DNA of 64,000 nucleotides from Bradyrhizobium elkanii WSM2783 (GTDB lineage: Bacteria; Pseudomonadota; Alphaproteobacteria; Rhizobiales; Xanthobacteraceae). The stretch is from contig NZ_AXAP01000016.1 in NCBI RefSeq assembly GCF_000472865.1, forward strand, positions 23,084-87,083, in the 5' to 3' direction. Positions 1-8,823 of this stretch are shown here, piece after piece (within the stretch, counting starts at the first letter, position 1; each line of letters starts with the position of its first letter). The notes under the pieces were generated by a model. The model saw nothing but the letters and a program-made list of their open reading frames with translations. It searched no databases and was not told the DNA's origin. The position numbers and the translations under genes are program-made.

Positions 1-73
1 GGAACGAGACGCAAAGCTCGGGCGCAGCACGCCGCGAGAATGCGAACGCACATCCTCACGCTGTTTGAATCAA

Positions 74-163
74 ACGTAGGATGGGTAGAGCGTAGCGAAA
101 CCCATCATTCGCGCCGCGTGCTCCCGAAGCCGATGGGTTTCGCTGCGCTCTACCCATCCTGCG
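74..163. repeat. Intergenic palindromic repeat (GGATGGGTAGAGC family)
   Basis: Two inverted arms, GTAGGATGGGTAGAGCG and GCGCTCTACCCATCCTGC, flank a GC-rich centre, so the element can fold into a long hairpin in either orientation. Both strands carry the string AAACCCATC or its complement near the centre. It is followed after about 40 bp by a second, different repeat, so positions 1-357 hold no credible gene. Confidence 0.75.
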
Positions 164-200
164 GAATCGCTGTTTGAAATTTGAATCAGAATTTTCCTCC

Positions 201-325
201 CGTCGTCCCGGGCTTGACCCGGGACCCATAACCACAGGGAGTTGTTGTGGCGCGAGCAAGCGGTTGTCGCGGAGCAAACCACAAAAGCCTGTGGTTATGG
301 GTCCCCGCTTTCGCGGGGACGACAG
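201..325. repeat. Intergenic palindromic repeat (CGTCGTCCCGGGCTTGACC family, copy 1)
   Basis: Left end reads CGTCGTCCCGGGCTTGACC and leads to CCCATAACCACAGG; the right end mirrors it with CCTGTGGTTATGGGTCC and CGCGGGGACGACAG. Related copies occur at 9475-9600, 14115-14250, 29232-29345 and 32469-32606. The reading VVMGPRFRGDD seen here is the chance translation of the repeat and not a gene. Confidence 0.85.
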
Positions 326-357
326 AATCGGAGGGCGGATAGAACGCCGCGCGCGCC

Positions 358-1932
358 TTACCTCATCGCTCCGAAGCGGTTGTCGAAGGAGTTCGGCTGC
401 ACGATCGGCTGCGAGCCTGAGAGCTGCGTGTCCCTGGCGGCGGGCGCGGCTGCGGCGGTCGAGGTGGCCGGCGCATCGGTGACGGTCGGCTTGAGCGCCG
501 GCTTGGCGGCAGCGAGCTTGGTCTCGGTAGGCTTCGGTGCGACGCGAACGACCGATTGCGACTTGGTCTGAGCAGGCTTGATCTCAGCAGTCTTGATCTC
601 AGCAGTCTTGATCTCAGCAGTCTTGGCCTCAGCAGTCTTGGCCTCAGTAGCTTTGGGCTTCGCGGCGGCCGCCGGTGCAGAGGGCGGCGCGCTGGTGGCG
701 GCGGCGTTGGCGTCGGCCGTGGCGCCGATCCCGACCTTGCGGGCGATGCTGGAGAAGAGACCTTCCGACTGCTCACCCGACTGCGTGGCGGAAGCGACGC
801 GGGCCGATGACGTCGCCGACGTCGTCGACACCGCCACCACCGGCTCTTCCGGCTGCGCCAGGTTCGGCTTCGGCGGATTGACGGTGGACGGGATCGTGCC
901 GGGCGCGCGCGCCAGCGACAGTGATTGCAGGCTCTGGCTGTCGCCACCCTCGGAGAGGCCGGTGCTGCCCTCCGGCAGCTTGGAGGCGAAGATCTTGTTC
1001 ATGCCGCCGTCGATGCCGGTGTTCATCCGCGCCACCGGCGTGCCCTTGGAGATCAGCTTGGCAACCTCGGTCGCCTCTTCCTGCTGCTTCTGGCGGACTG
1101 CTTCGGCAATCTGGTCGGGAATCACATAGGCCGGGCATTTGGCGGACGCGTCAAACACCGGATCGCGGGTGGCGCCCGGCGGCTTGGCGGCATCGAAGAC
1201 ATATTTCTTCTCGCAGAAGTCGACCTTCGGCTCCTGCTTCGTCACTTCGAAATGATCGTAGCCTTCCTTGATCATCTTCCAGAAAGGCATGTTCGGGTTG
1301 TTGCGGTGCTTGGCCATGTTCACCGGCGTCATCCGGAACGGATAGGCCTGCAACTGGAATGCCTTCTGGCCGCCAAAGAACGACTCGCGGCCGAGCGAAT
1401 AGATCTCCGCGATCTGCTCGTCGGTCATCGCGTAGCAGCCGCGCGAGGAGCAGTCGCCATGCACCATCAAATGTGAGCCGGTGCGGCCGAGCGCCTTGTC
1501 GAAGGCGTTGGGGTAGCCGGTGTTGAAGGAGAGGTAGTAGGCCGATTGCGGGTTCATCTGGCCCGGGCTGATCGTATAGAAGCCCTCCGGCGCCTGGCGG
1601 TCGCCCTCGCGGATCTTCGGACCGAGATCACCGGACCAGCGGCAGATCGGATAGGTCTTCAAGTGCGCGAACCTGCCGGAGCGGTCCTGCTTCCAGACTT
1701 CGAGCTCGGCTTCCTGCTTGAACAGGCGGATCAGGATCGGCGACTGCAGATCCATGTCCTTTTCGGTGATTGCCGCGACCAGCTTCGGCGGCACCGGCTG
1801 GTTGGCCTTGGCATTCGATGCGAGTGAGATGTCGTCGCTATTGCAACCGGCGAGCAATACAGCGGCCGCAAGGGCAGCCGAGGCCAGAAGCGCGCGAACC
1901 AGCGTGCGGTGATTCAAGTCCAAGCTCCACAC
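358..1932 (-). CDS. L,D-transpeptidase-family (YafK/DpaA-like) lipoprotein
   Basis: A 524-residue secreted protein of the YkuD fold, the family that makes or cuts L,D-peptide bonds in peptidoglycan. The N-terminus is a lipoprotein signal with lipobox L27-A28-G29-C30. The catalytic motif is HGDCSSRGCYAM with His158 and nucleophile Cys166; the CSSRGC form resembles E. coli YafK (DpaA), which releases peptidoglycan-linked lipoprotein, more than classical ErfK. The catalytic part ends near residue 230. The rest is Ala/Pro/Lys-rich, probably disordered, and includes five-residue AE(I/A)KT repeats. The start is a GTG. It has no operon partner: a repeat region lies downstream and accA is 213 bp upstream. 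Fold is sure; whether it joins or cuts cross-links is not. Confidence 0.85.
   Translation of the reverse strand: MWSLDLNHRTLVRALLASAALAAAVLLAGCNSDDISLASNAKANQPVPPKLVAAITEKDMDLQSPILIRLFKQEAELEVWKQDRSGRFAHLKTYPICRWSGDLGPKIREGDRQAPEGFYTISPGQMNPQSAYYLSFNTGYPNAFDKALGRTGSHLMVHGDCSSRGCYAMTDEQIAEIYSLGRESFFGGQKAFQLQAYPFRMTPVNMAKHRNNPNMPFWKMIKEGYDHFEVTKQEPKVDFCEKKYVFDAAKPPGATRDPVFDASAKCPAYVIPDQIAEAVRQKQQEEATEVAKLISKGTPVARMNTGIDGGMNKIFASKLPEGSTGLSEGGDSQSLQSLSLARAPGTIPSTVNPPKPNLAQPEEPVVAVSTTSATSSARVASATQSGEQSEGLFSSIARKVGIGATADANAAATSAPPSAPAAAAKPKATEAKTAEAKTAEIKTAEIKTAEIKPAQTKSQSVVRVAPKPTETKLAAAKPALKPTVTDAPATSTAAAAPAARDTQLSGSQPIVQPNSFDNRFGAMR
570..659 (-). repeat. 15-bp tandem repeat inside the L,D-transpeptidase gene
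   Basis: Six head-to-tail 15-bp units, typified by CAGCAGTCTTGATCT on the plus strand, the two outer ones diverged. On the coding strand each unit gives five residues (AEIKT or AEAKT). Because 15 is a multiple of three, copy-number change keeps the frame, so linker length can vary between strains. Confidence 0.85.
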
Positions 1933-2145
1933 CCACCAGGCATTTCGGGCAACCCCAAATCAACCCTTATGCCTTGAAGCGATCGTTAAAATACTAACCT
2001 TTGGACTTCCCACCCGCAACCTGAACGGGGCCCGGCGGGCCGGAACCATGACAGGCATGGTCAAGCAAGAGTTAAAGACCGGCCCCGGGGCCGAATTGCG
2101 GCCAAACTGGCCGACCTGGAGCAAAATGCCGCGACTTCGGGGCGG

Positions 2146-3108
2146 CTAGCTCAGCTTGCGGCCGATATCGAGAAACTTCTGGCGCCGCTGCTTGCGGATC
2201 GCGTCCGCATCAAGATTTCGTAGGTCGTTGAAAGCCTGGGCGATGGCATCGCCGGTGGATGCGATCATGGCGGCGGGATCGCGGTGGGCGCCGCCCGGCG
2301 GCTCCTTCAGGATCTCGTCGATCACGCCGAATCGCAGCATGTCCTGGGCGGTGATCTTCATGCTGTTGGCGGCTTCCTGCGCCTTGGTGCCGTCCCGCCA
2401 CAGGATCGAGGATGCCGCCTCCGGCGAGATCACGCTGTAGATCGCGTGCTCCATCATCAGGACGCGGTTGGCCGTGGTGATCGCTATCGCGCCGCCCGAC
2501 ATGCCCTCGCCGGTGATGATCGCGACGTTGGGCACCCCCAGTGACAGGCAGGCGTCGGTCGAGCGCGCGATCGCTTCGGCCTGTCCGCGTTCCTCCGCGC
2601 CGATGCCGGGATAGGCGCCGGCCGAATCGACCAGCGAGAGTACCGGGATGCCGAAACGGTCGGCCATTTCCATCAGCCGGACCGCCTTGCGGTAGCCTTC
2701 GGGGCGGGCCATGCCGAAATTGTGCTTGATCCGGCTCTCGGTGGAGGCGCCCTTTTCCTGGCCGATCACGCAGATGCTCTCGCCGCGGAAGCGGCCGAAG
2801 CCGCCGAGCAGGGCTTCGTCGTCGGCGAATTTGCGGTCGCCGGCCAGCGGCGTGAATTCGGTGATCAGCGCGCTGACGAAATCGGTGAAATGCGGTCGCT
2901 GCGGGTGCCGCGCCACCAGCGTCTTCTGCCAGGGCGTCAGGTTGGCATAGAGGTCGGCCAGCGCCTGGCCGGCCTTCTCCTCGATCCGCGCGATCTCGTC
3001 GCCGATGTCGCTGCCGGACGCCGCCAGCGCGCGCAATTCGTCGATCTTGGATTCAAGCTCGGCGACGGGTTTTTCGAAGTCGAGGTAACTGCGCATCTGA
3101 TCCGGCAT
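2146..3108 (-). CDS. accA: Acetyl-CoA carboxylase carboxyltransferase subunit alpha
   Basis: 320 residues, the usual AccA length. With AccD it transfers the carboxyl group from biotin-BCCP to acetyl-CoA to give malonyl-CoA, the first step of fatty-acid synthesis. Family landmarks are the N-terminal MRSYLDFEKP(V)xELE helix, the central GRFRGESICVIGQEKG core, and the glycine-rich oxyanion segments DSAGAYPGIGAEERGQAEAI and GEGMSGGAIAI. The open frame extends 57 codons upstream, but family proteins begin at MPDQMRSYL, so I place the start at 3108. accD is not in the window. Downstream of xerD on the same strand with a 208-bp gap. Confidence 0.95.
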   Translation of the reverse strand: MPDQMRSYLDFEKPVAELESKIDELRALAASGSDIGDEIARIEEKAGQALADLYANLTPWQKTLVARHPQRPHFTDFVSALITEFTPLAGDRKFADDEALLGGFGRFRGESICVIGQEKGASTESRIKHNFGMARPEGYRKAVRLMEMADRFGIPVLSLVDSAGAYPGIGAEERGQAEAIARSTDACLSLGVPNVAIITGEGMSGGAIAITTANRVLMMEHAIYSVISPEAASSILWRDGTKAQEAANSMKITAQDMLRFGVIDEILKEPPGGAHRDPAAMIASTGDAIAQAFNDLRNLDADAIRKQRRQKFLDIGRKLS

Positions 3109-3316
3109 TACGGCAATATAGGAAGGAACCTGGCGGGCGGCGAAGCGGGTCTGGGGTCTGGAAGAGAAGTTTTGTATCTTCAACAAGTTAACACGCAGCC
3201 AAAGCCGAGGCGCGTGGGCTGACCGCAAGCGGTGACGCTCTTTCCTGTGAGAAGCCGCCGAAGTCAAGGCGTAACCCATAGCCCGGCCTGGAAGCCTAAT
3301 CCGGGGATCGACCGGG

Positions 3317-4279
3317 CTAAGCCTTCTCCGCCAGCGGATGCAGGTCGCGCACCAGGCTCTTCAGCCGCTCCTCGACCACATGGGTATAGATCTGGGTGGT
3401 GGAGATGTCGGTATGGCCGAGCAGGGTCTGGACGATGCGCAGGTCGGCGCCGTTGTGCAGGAGGTGGCTGGCAAAGGCATGCCGCAGCACGTGCGGGGAG
3501 ACGAGCCGCGGCGCCAGGCCGGAAGCGGCCGCCAACTCCTTGAGGTCGCGGGCAAAGTGCTGCCGGGTCAAATGGCCGCTTTCGCCGAAGGAGGGAAACA
3601 GCCATTTCGACGGCGCCGCCTTCTTCTCCGGCTTCATGACCTGCACCGCGGCGAGATAGTCGGCCATCGCCTGGCGCGAGGCCTCGTTCAGCGGCACCAG
3701 CCGCTCCTTGTTGCCCTTGCCTCGCACCACGATCATGCGGGCATCGCGCCGCGCCGCCGATAGCGGCAGCGAGACCAGTTCGGAGACGCGTAGGCCAGTG
3801 GCGTACAGCACCTCCAAGAGGCAATGCAGCCGGAGCGCGCGCAGCCGCTGCGCCGGTGTCGCGTCGATTTGCGTGAGTTCCTTGGCCCGCGTCAGCATGC
3901 GGTCGACGTCGGCGATCGACAGCACCTTGGGCAGGCTGCGGCCGCGCTTCGGGCCAGAGAGGATCGCGGCAGGATCGTCGCTGCGGATCCGCTCGTTGAG
4001 CAGGAATCGGAACAGATGCCGCATCGAGGAGAGCCGGCGGGCGACGCTGGTTGATTTGAAACCGCGGGTGTCGAGGTCGGCGAGGTAGTCGCGCAGCGTC
4101 TGGGTGTCGGCGCCGGCAAAGCTCTTGCCGGCATGGGTGAGGAATTCGGAGAGGTCTTCGAGGTCGCGGCGATAGGCGTCGAGCGTGTTTTCGCCCGCGC
4201 CCTGTTCGGCCGCGAGCATGTCGAGGAACAGGCTGATCAGCCCGGCGTCTGATGTGCTGGAACGTGTCTTGGAACGCAT
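3317..4279 (-). CDS. xerD: Tyrosine recombinase XerD
   Basis: 320 residues. Site-specific recombinase that, with XerC, resolves chromosome dimers at dif. The N-terminal SAM-like core-binding domain covers about residues 12-100 and the catalytic domain 120-310. All catalytic residues are present: Arg164 (GLRVSEL), Lys188 (RGKGNK), His263 and Arg266 (HVLRHAFA), His289 (LLGHTDI) and Tyr298 (QIYTHV). The position next to aroK-aroB and accA, with no integrase-type neighbours or attachment sites, points to the housekeeping recombinase and not to a mobile element. XerC is the alternative, but the HVLRHAFASHLLHNGADLR string favours XerD. Confidence 0.92.
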   Translation of the reverse strand: MRSKTRSSTSDAGLISLFLDMLAAEQGAGENTLDAYRRDLEDLSEFLTHAGKSFAGADTQTLRDYLADLDTRGFKSTSVARRLSSMRHLFRFLLNERIRSDDPAAILSGPKRGRSLPKVLSIADVDRMLTRAKELTQIDATPAQRLRALRLHCLLEVLYATGLRVSELVSLPLSAARRDARMIVVRGKGNKERLVPLNEASRQAMADYLAAVQVMKPEKKAAPSKWLFPSFGESGHLTRQHFARDLKELAAASGLAPRLVSPHVLRHAFASHLLHNGADLRIVQTLLGHTDISTTQIYTHVVEERLKSLVRDLHPLAEKA

Positions 4280-4295
4280 CCCCTGACCATAGCGG

Positions 4296-4442
4296 CTATT
4301 TCTTGAGGAACTTATCCGGCGGGATCGTCACCGTCATTTCCCGCGATTTCGGGGTCACAAAATTGGCCAGTGCGAAAATGATCCCGTAGCCGATACCGCC
4401 GATCACGGCGAGGACCGTCAGGAAGCGGAACAGGCTCGGCAT
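4296..4442 (-). CDS. Small single-pass membrane protein, 48 residues
   Basis: The minus strand from ATG at 4442 to TAG at 4296 encodes 48 residues: a polar start (MPSLFR), one hydrophobic segment of about 20 residues (FLTVLAVIGGIGYGIIFALA), and a charged tail ending PPDKFLKK. The helix followed by a lysine-rich end suggests a single-pass inner-membrane peptide. It lies between xerD (17 bp downstream) and the divergent aroK. No strong ribosome binding site is visible. I recall similar short proteins in this neighbourhood in related rhizobia but cannot confirm it. Function unknown. Confidence 0.6.
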   Translation of the reverse strand: MPSLFRFLTVLAVIGGIGYGIIFALANFVTPKSREMTVTIPPDKFLKK

Positions 4443-4582
4443 ATCGAAGGCTCGGGCGGCGAATTAACCATTGGCATCATCCATCATGTTCCCTCAGCCG
4501 TTGCAAGGCTCTGGCAACGGTATTGGCGGGGGTAGTATAGGTGACCGGAACGCCGCAAATTCGCCGAGAGACCGAGCTTTAG

Positions 4583-5212
4583 ATGCCAGACAGCGCCGCA
4601 CCGCTCCCTGTGCTCCCGACCCTGGAGGCCGACATCCTGGCCGTGCTGGGGTCGAGGACGATCGTGCTGGTGGGCATGATGGGCGCCGGCAAATCGACCA
4701 TTGGCCGGCGGCTGGCCGCGCGGCTGAGGCTGCCCTTCACCGATGCCGACACCGAGATCGAGGCGGCGGCGGGCATGTCGATCCCGGAGATTTTCGAAAC
4801 CCATGGCGAGGCCTATTTCAGGGATGGCGAGGCGCGGGTGATCGCCCGCCTGCTTAGCGACGGGCCGGCGGTGCTCGCCACCGGCGGCGGTGCGTTCATG
4901 CGCGAGGAGACCCGCAACTGCATTCGTGCCAAGGCGATCTCGCTCTGGCTGCGCGCCGATGCCGATGTCATCATGCGCAGGGTACGGCGCCGCGCCGACC
5001 GCCCGCTGTTGCAGACCGCCGATCCCGAGGGCACGGTCAACCGTCTGCTCGGCGAGCGCGAGCCGGTCTACCGGAGCGCCGATCTGACGATTTCGTCGCG
5101 CGACGTGCCGCATGACCGGATCGTCGAGGAGTGCTTAGAGGCGCTGCATGCCTATCTCTGTGGCAACGGCACGGCACAACCGGCAACCAACGGAATTAGC
5201 CTCCCATCATGA
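4583..5212 (+). CDS. aroK: Shikimate kinase
   Basis: 209 residues. Phosphorylates shikimate at the 3-hydroxyl using ATP, fifth step of the chorismate pathway, in the cytosol. Walker A is GMMGAGKST (residues 31-39). The DADTEIE motif binds Mg and shikimate, GGGAFM is the substrate-binding glycine loop, and the lid carries RRRADRPLL. About 20 extra N-terminal residues precede the P-loop compared with short AroK proteins. The stop overlaps the aroB start by four bases (ATGA), so the two are translationally coupled. Confidence 0.96.
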   Translation: MPDSAAPLPVLPTLEADILAVLGSRTIVLVGMMGAGKSTIGRRLAARLRLPFTDADTEIEAAAGMSIPEIFETHGEAYFRDGEARVIARLLSDGPAVLATGGGAFMREETRNCIRAKAISLWLRADADVIMRRVRRRADRPLLQTADPEGTVNRLLGEREPVYRSADLTISSRDVPHDRIVEECLEALHAYLCGNGTAQPATNGISLPS

Positions 5213-6354
5213 CTGCGCCATTGAAACACTCTGATCCCATCACCGTCGATGTCGCACTCGGCGACCGCGCCTATGACATCGTGATCGGGCGCGAGATGCT
5301 GCCGTCGCTTGGCGCACGGATCGCTGCGCTCCGCCCGGGTGCGCGCACCGCCATCGTCACCGACCGCACGGTGGCGAAACATTGGCTGGAACAGGCCGAG
5401 GCGTCGCTTGCTGCGGCCGGCGTCCCGACTTCGCGCATCATCGTCGAGGAAGGCGAGGGCTCGAAGAGCTATGCCGGTCTGACAGAGGTCAGCGAAGCGC
5501 TGATCGCGGCCAAGATCGAGCGCAACGATCTCGTCATCGCGCTCGGCGGCGGCGTGGTCGGCGATCTCGCGGGCTTTGCCGCGGCCATCCTGCGCCGCGG
5601 CGTCGATTTCGTGCAGGTGCCGACCTCGCTGCTGGCGCAAGTCGATTCATCGGTCGGCGGCAAGACCGGGATCAACTCGCCGCAGGGCAAGAACCTGATC
5701 GGGGCGTTCCACCAGCCGGTGCTGGTCGTCGCCGACACGTCGGTGCTCGATACGCTGTCGCCGCGCCAGTTCCGCGCCGGCTATGCGGAGGTTGCCAAAT
5801 ATGGCGTGCTCGGCGATGAGGCCTTTTTCGCCTGGCTGGAAGCCAATCACGCCGACATCTTCTCCGGCGGCGCGGCGCGCGAGCACGCGATCGCAACCTC
5901 GTGCCGCGCCAAAGCTGCGATCGTTTCGCGCGACGAACGCGAAACCGGAGAACGCGCGCTGCTTAATCTCGGCCACACCTTCGGTCACGCGCTGGAAGCG
6001 GCGACGGGCTTTTCCGACCGGCTGTTCCACGGCGAAGGCGTCGCTATCGGCATGACGCTGGCGGCGGAGTTCTCTGCTTCTCTCGGCATGATTGCGCAAG
6101 CGGATGCGGCGCGCGTGAAACGCCACCTCACTGCGGTAGGGTTGCCGACCCGGCTGCAGGATATTGGCGGCTTCGTCCAGGAAGGACTGGCTGATGCCGA
6201 CGCATTGATGGCGCTGATGGCGCAGGACAAGAAGGTCAAGCGCGGCAAGCTGACCTTCATTCTGCTGGAGGCCGTCGGCCGCGCCGTGATCGCGCGCGAC
6301 GTCGAGCCTGCACCGGTGCGTGACTTTCTGAAGGCAAAACTGGCCGAGAATTAA
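5209..6354 (+). CDS. aroB: 3-dehydroquinate synthase
   Basis: 381 residues. Converts DAHP to 3-dehydroquinate using NAD+ and a divalent metal, second step of the shikimate pathway. Visible signatures are the NAD-binding GGGVVGDLAGF, the RGVDFVQVPTSLLAQVDSSVGGKTGIN substrate loop, the YAEVAKYG helix, and the metal-binding NLGHTFGHALE plus FHGEGVAIG histidines. It starts inside the aroK stop and is followed 23 bp later by a CorC-like gene on the same strand, so an aroK-aroB-corC operon is likely. Confidence 0.97.
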   Translation: MTAPLKHSDPITVDVALGDRAYDIVIGREMLPSLGARIAALRPGARTAIVTDRTVAKHWLEQAEASLAAAGVPTSRIIVEEGEGSKSYAGLTEVSEALIAAKIERNDLVIALGGGVVGDLAGFAAAILRRGVDFVQVPTSLLAQVDSSVGGKTGINSPQGKNLIGAFHQPVLVVADTSVLDTLSPRQFRAGYAEVAKYGVLGDEAFFAWLEANHADIFSGGAAREHAIATSCRAKAAIVSRDERETGERALLNLGHTFGHALEAATGFSDRLFHGEGVAIGMTLAAEFSASLGMIAQADAARVKRHLTAVGLPTRLQDIGGFVQEGLADADALMALMAQDKKVKRGKLTFILLEAVGRAVIARDVEPAPVRDFLKAKLAEN

Positions 6355-6377
6355 AAACGCTCTTCGGATGACGTAGC

Positions 6378-7691
6378 TTGACCTGGGTTTCGTTCTCAAT
6401 CGTCGTCGTCTGCCTGTTGGTCTCCGCCTTTTTCGCGGCGAGCGAGACCGCGCTGACCGGCGCTTCGCGCGCCAGCATGTTGCGGCTGTCCAAGCAGGGC
6501 AATCGCGAGGCTGGCGTGGTCTCCAGCCTGTTCAACATGCGCGAGCGGCTGATCGGCGCGCTGCTGCTCGGCAACAACATCGCCAATATCGGCGCCTCGG
6601 CGCTCGCAACCGGCATCCTCACCGCGTGGTTCGGCGACGTCGGCGTGCTCTATGCGACCGCGGTGATGACGGTGATGGTCGTGATCTTCGCCGAGGTGCT
6701 GCCCAAGACCATCGCGATCAACGCGCCCGACCGGATATCGCTCCTGGTGGCGCGGCCGATGAAGGTTACGGTCTATCTGCTCGGACCGTTCCTGACCGTG
6801 ATCGAGTTCATCGTGCTCGCCTTGATGAAACTCTTCGGCATCAAGGTCGGTGCCAACCAGGCCATCCTGTCGCCGACCGAGCGACTGCGCGGCGCCGTCG
6901 ATTTGTTGCATCACGAGGGCAAGGTCGAGAAGCAGGACCGCGACATGTTCGGCGGGCTGCTCGATCTGCGCGAATTGCAGGTGTCGGACGTGATGGTCCA
7001 CCGCACCGAAATGACCATGATCAACGCCGATCTGCCGCCGGAGGAACTGGTCCGCGAGGTGCTCGCCACCGAATACACCCGCATTCCGCTGTGGCGCGAC
7101 AAGCCGGAGAACATCATCGGGGTGCTGCACGCCAAGGATTTGCTGCGCGCGATCCGCGCCGCCGAGGGCGATACGTCGAACATCGACGTCGCCACCATCG
7201 CGTTGCCGCCGTGGTTCGTGCCGGAGATGCGGCCCGTCTCCGAGCAGCTCAAGGCGTTCCGCCGCCGCAAGACGCATTTCGCTCTCGTCGTCGACGAATA
7301 CGGCGAAGTCGAAGGTCTGGTGACACTGGAAGACATCCTGGAGGAGATCGTCGGAGACATTTCCGACGAGCACGACGTAGTGGTCGCGGGTGTTCGTGCC
7401 CAGCCCGACGGCTCCGTAGTGGTCGACGGCTCGGTGCCGATCCGCGATCTCAACCGTGCGATGGACTGGCATTTGCCGGACGAGGAAGCCACGACGGTGG
7501 CGGGTCTCGTGATCCATGAAGCGCGCTCGATCCCCGAGCGCGGCCAAAGCTTCACCTTCCACGGCTTCCGCTTCCGCGTCCTGCGTCGCGAGCGCAACCG
7601 CATCACGGCGCTGCGCATCACCGCGCTGCCGCGCGAAGCCGAGGCCGAGGCCGAGGAGCCCAGGCCGAAGCGTGCCGGGACGGCGTTCTAG
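6378..7691 (+). CDS. HlyC/CorC-family membrane protein (DUF21-CBS-CorC)
   Basis: 437 residues. Three-part member of the CNNM/CorC family, proposed magnesium/cobalt exporters. DUF21 with four hydrophobic segments spans residues 1-190, paired CBS domains about 205-335 (DLRELQVSDVMVHRTEM, then the second ending TLEDILEEIVGDISDEHD), and a CorC_HlyC domain 350-430. The start is TTG at 6378; an upstream ATG at 6368 is closed by a stop two codons later, which rules it out. Placement after aroB is common in rhizobia. The family name haemolysin is historical; transport is the likely role. Confidence 0.9.
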   Translation: MTWVSFSIVVVCLLVSAFFAASETALTGASRASMLRLSKQGNREAGVVSSLFNMRERLIGALLLGNNIANIGASALATGILTAWFGDVGVLYATAVMTVMVVIFAEVLPKTIAINAPDRISLLVARPMKVTVYLLGPFLTVIEFIVLALMKLFGIKVGANQAILSPTERLRGAVDLLHHEGKVEKQDRDMFGGLLDLRELQVSDVMVHRTEMTMINADLPPEELVREVLATEYTRIPLWRDKPENIIGVLHAKDLLRAIRAAEGDTSNIDVATIALPPWFVPEMRPVSEQLKAFRRRKTHFALVVDEYGEVEGLVTLEDILEEIVGDISDEHDVVVAGVRAQPDGSVVVDGSVPIRDLNRAMDWHLPDEEATTVAGLVIHEARSIPERGQSFTFHGFRFRVLRRERNRITALRITALPREAEAEAEEPRPKRAGTAF

Positions 7692-7710
7692 CACAGGCGC
7701 GTCGATTCTC

Positions 7711-7800
7711 CGTCATGGCCGGGCTTGTCCCGGCCATCCACGCCTTTCTCGTGCCAGCCAAGAACGTGGATGCCCGGCACAAGGCCGGGCATGACGGGCC
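7711..7800. repeat. Intergenic palindromic repeat (CGTCATGGCCGGGCTTGTCC family, copy 1)
   Basis: Left end CGTCATGGCCGGGCTTGTCC is mirrored at the right end by GGCCGGGCATGACG, with inner arms CATCCACG and CGTGGATG. A related copy lies at 37348-37433. It sits between two convergent genes, where it could act as a bidirectional transcription stop. Confidence 0.8.
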
Positions 7801-7814
7801 TGGATGTTGGCGGC

Positions 7815-8261
7815 CTATTCAATGTCGATGGTGACCCCGGAAAGCTTCCAGGTGCCGTCGGCGGGGATGAAGGCGAGCTGATACTTCACCTGCTTCGGCG
7901 TGGTCTCGAAATGGCCCTTCAGGCGCAGCACACCTTTCTCGTCGATCTTCGCCTCCTCGTCGGCAATGACAGGCTTTGCCACCACGGCGTCGAACACCGC
8001 GTGCTTGTCGACGAGATCCTTGAAGACGGCCTGCAGCTTCTCCGGCGGAAACTGCTCGGCGAACGGCTTTGACATTTTGGCGTGCAGGACGGTGAAATTA
8101 TTGGCGGCGACGGCATCGCTCAGCGTCACCAAAATGCTTTTCACGAGCACTTCCTGAACGAGCGGGCCCGGCATGGCCTGTGCTGCAGCCGGTACGGGCG
8201 CAGAGAGCGCCAGCATTGCCATCACGGCCGCGGCCAATCGCAGATGTGCCCAGTGAACCAT
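7815..8261 (-). CDS. Secreted protein of unknown function, 148 residues
   Basis: Starts at MVHWAHL (8261) with a clear Sec signal peptide running to APVPAAAQA. The mature part, about 120 residues, contains FTVLHAKMSKPFAEQFPPEKLQAVF and a C-terminal section with alternating hydrophobic residues ending GTWKLSGVTIDIE. This pattern, helix then curved sheet, resembles NTF2-like or DUF4864-type periplasmic proteins, but I cannot assign it firmly. The frame is open 18 codons further upstream without signal-peptide character. It is a single gene between the repeat at 7711 and bolA. Confidence 0.75.
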   Translation of the reverse strand: MVHWAHLRLAAAVMAMLALSAPVPAAAQAMPGPLVQEVLVKSILVTLSDAVAANNFTVLHAKMSKPFAEQFPPEKLQAVFKDLVDKHAVFDAVVAKPVIADEEAKIDEKGVLRLKGHFETTPKQVKYQLAFIPADGTWKLSGVTIDIE

Positions 8262-8438
8262 CTGACAGCCCCTCGCTACAGGTGGCGATGGTGCAATGAG
8301 CCTGCCCAATTCCAATGGAACTGTCCATCGCCCAGGCCGCTATCTCTGATAAAGGAAAACAGCCGTGGCGTCTTGCGCGACGTTGATCAAAACCGCAGTT
8401 CGGTCGTGTTCTTCAGCTAAATTTCCAGGCGGCGCCCC

Positions 8439-8714
8439 TCAGCGCGGTCGTTCCGCTGGAGCTTGCGCATGGATCGCGAGCGCATGCACGCCATCCGCGA
8501 GTTCCTGGGCGAGTGCCGCATTAATCATGCGATGGCGTTCGATCCGGCTCTTCCCTTCGAACGCTTGAGATACAATATAAACACCGAAATGCGTCTCGCC
8601 GCCTGGCCGATGCCCCGCGTGGCCCTCATGCAGATGTGATTCATCTTGGACCTCGAGGCTTTCGGGCAAGAAAGCTTCACGCAACTTGTTTATAATAACG
8701 TCTCTTGTGCTCAT
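8439..8714 (-). CDS. BolA family protein
   Basis: 91 residues from MSTRDVI. BolA proteins bind [2Fe-2S] clusters with monothiol glutaredoxins and can bind DNA. The fold signature is VQDESHLHEGH, then a THFGVYIVS strand and SRIERHRMINAALAQEL, ending in VHALAIHAQAP; His residues in SHLHEGHAGH and the final ALAIHA are the usual cluster-ligand positions. The open frame continues 51 codons upstream, but that stretch is the intergenic region shared with the divergent J-domain gene. BolA next to a J-domain protein is a recurring alphaproteobacterial arrangement. Confidence 0.92.
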   Translation of the reverse strand: MSTRDVIINKLREAFLPESLEVQDESHLHEGHAGHRPGGETHFGVYIVSQAFEGKSRIERHRMINAALAQELADGVHALAIHAQAPAERPR

Positions 8715-8781
8715 GGCGGCGGCAATAGTTCGAAGGCTGCATTTCGTCAATGGCACATCCGAAGCAGAGGTATTCGCAATG

Positions 8782-8792
8782 TCAAGACTTGA
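8782..8792. promoter_or_regulatory. Dyad in the bolA / J-domain intergenic region
   Basis: TCAAGACTTGA is a perfect 5-bp inverted repeat around one base, between the divergent starts at 8714 and 8824. It is flanked by GCAATG (8776-8781) and CATTGC (8802-8807), which are inverted as well. It may be an operator acting on either gene. Confidence 0.3.
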
Positions 8793-8823
8793 AGCTTTTT
8801 GCATTGCGTAGTCAAAGTCAGTC

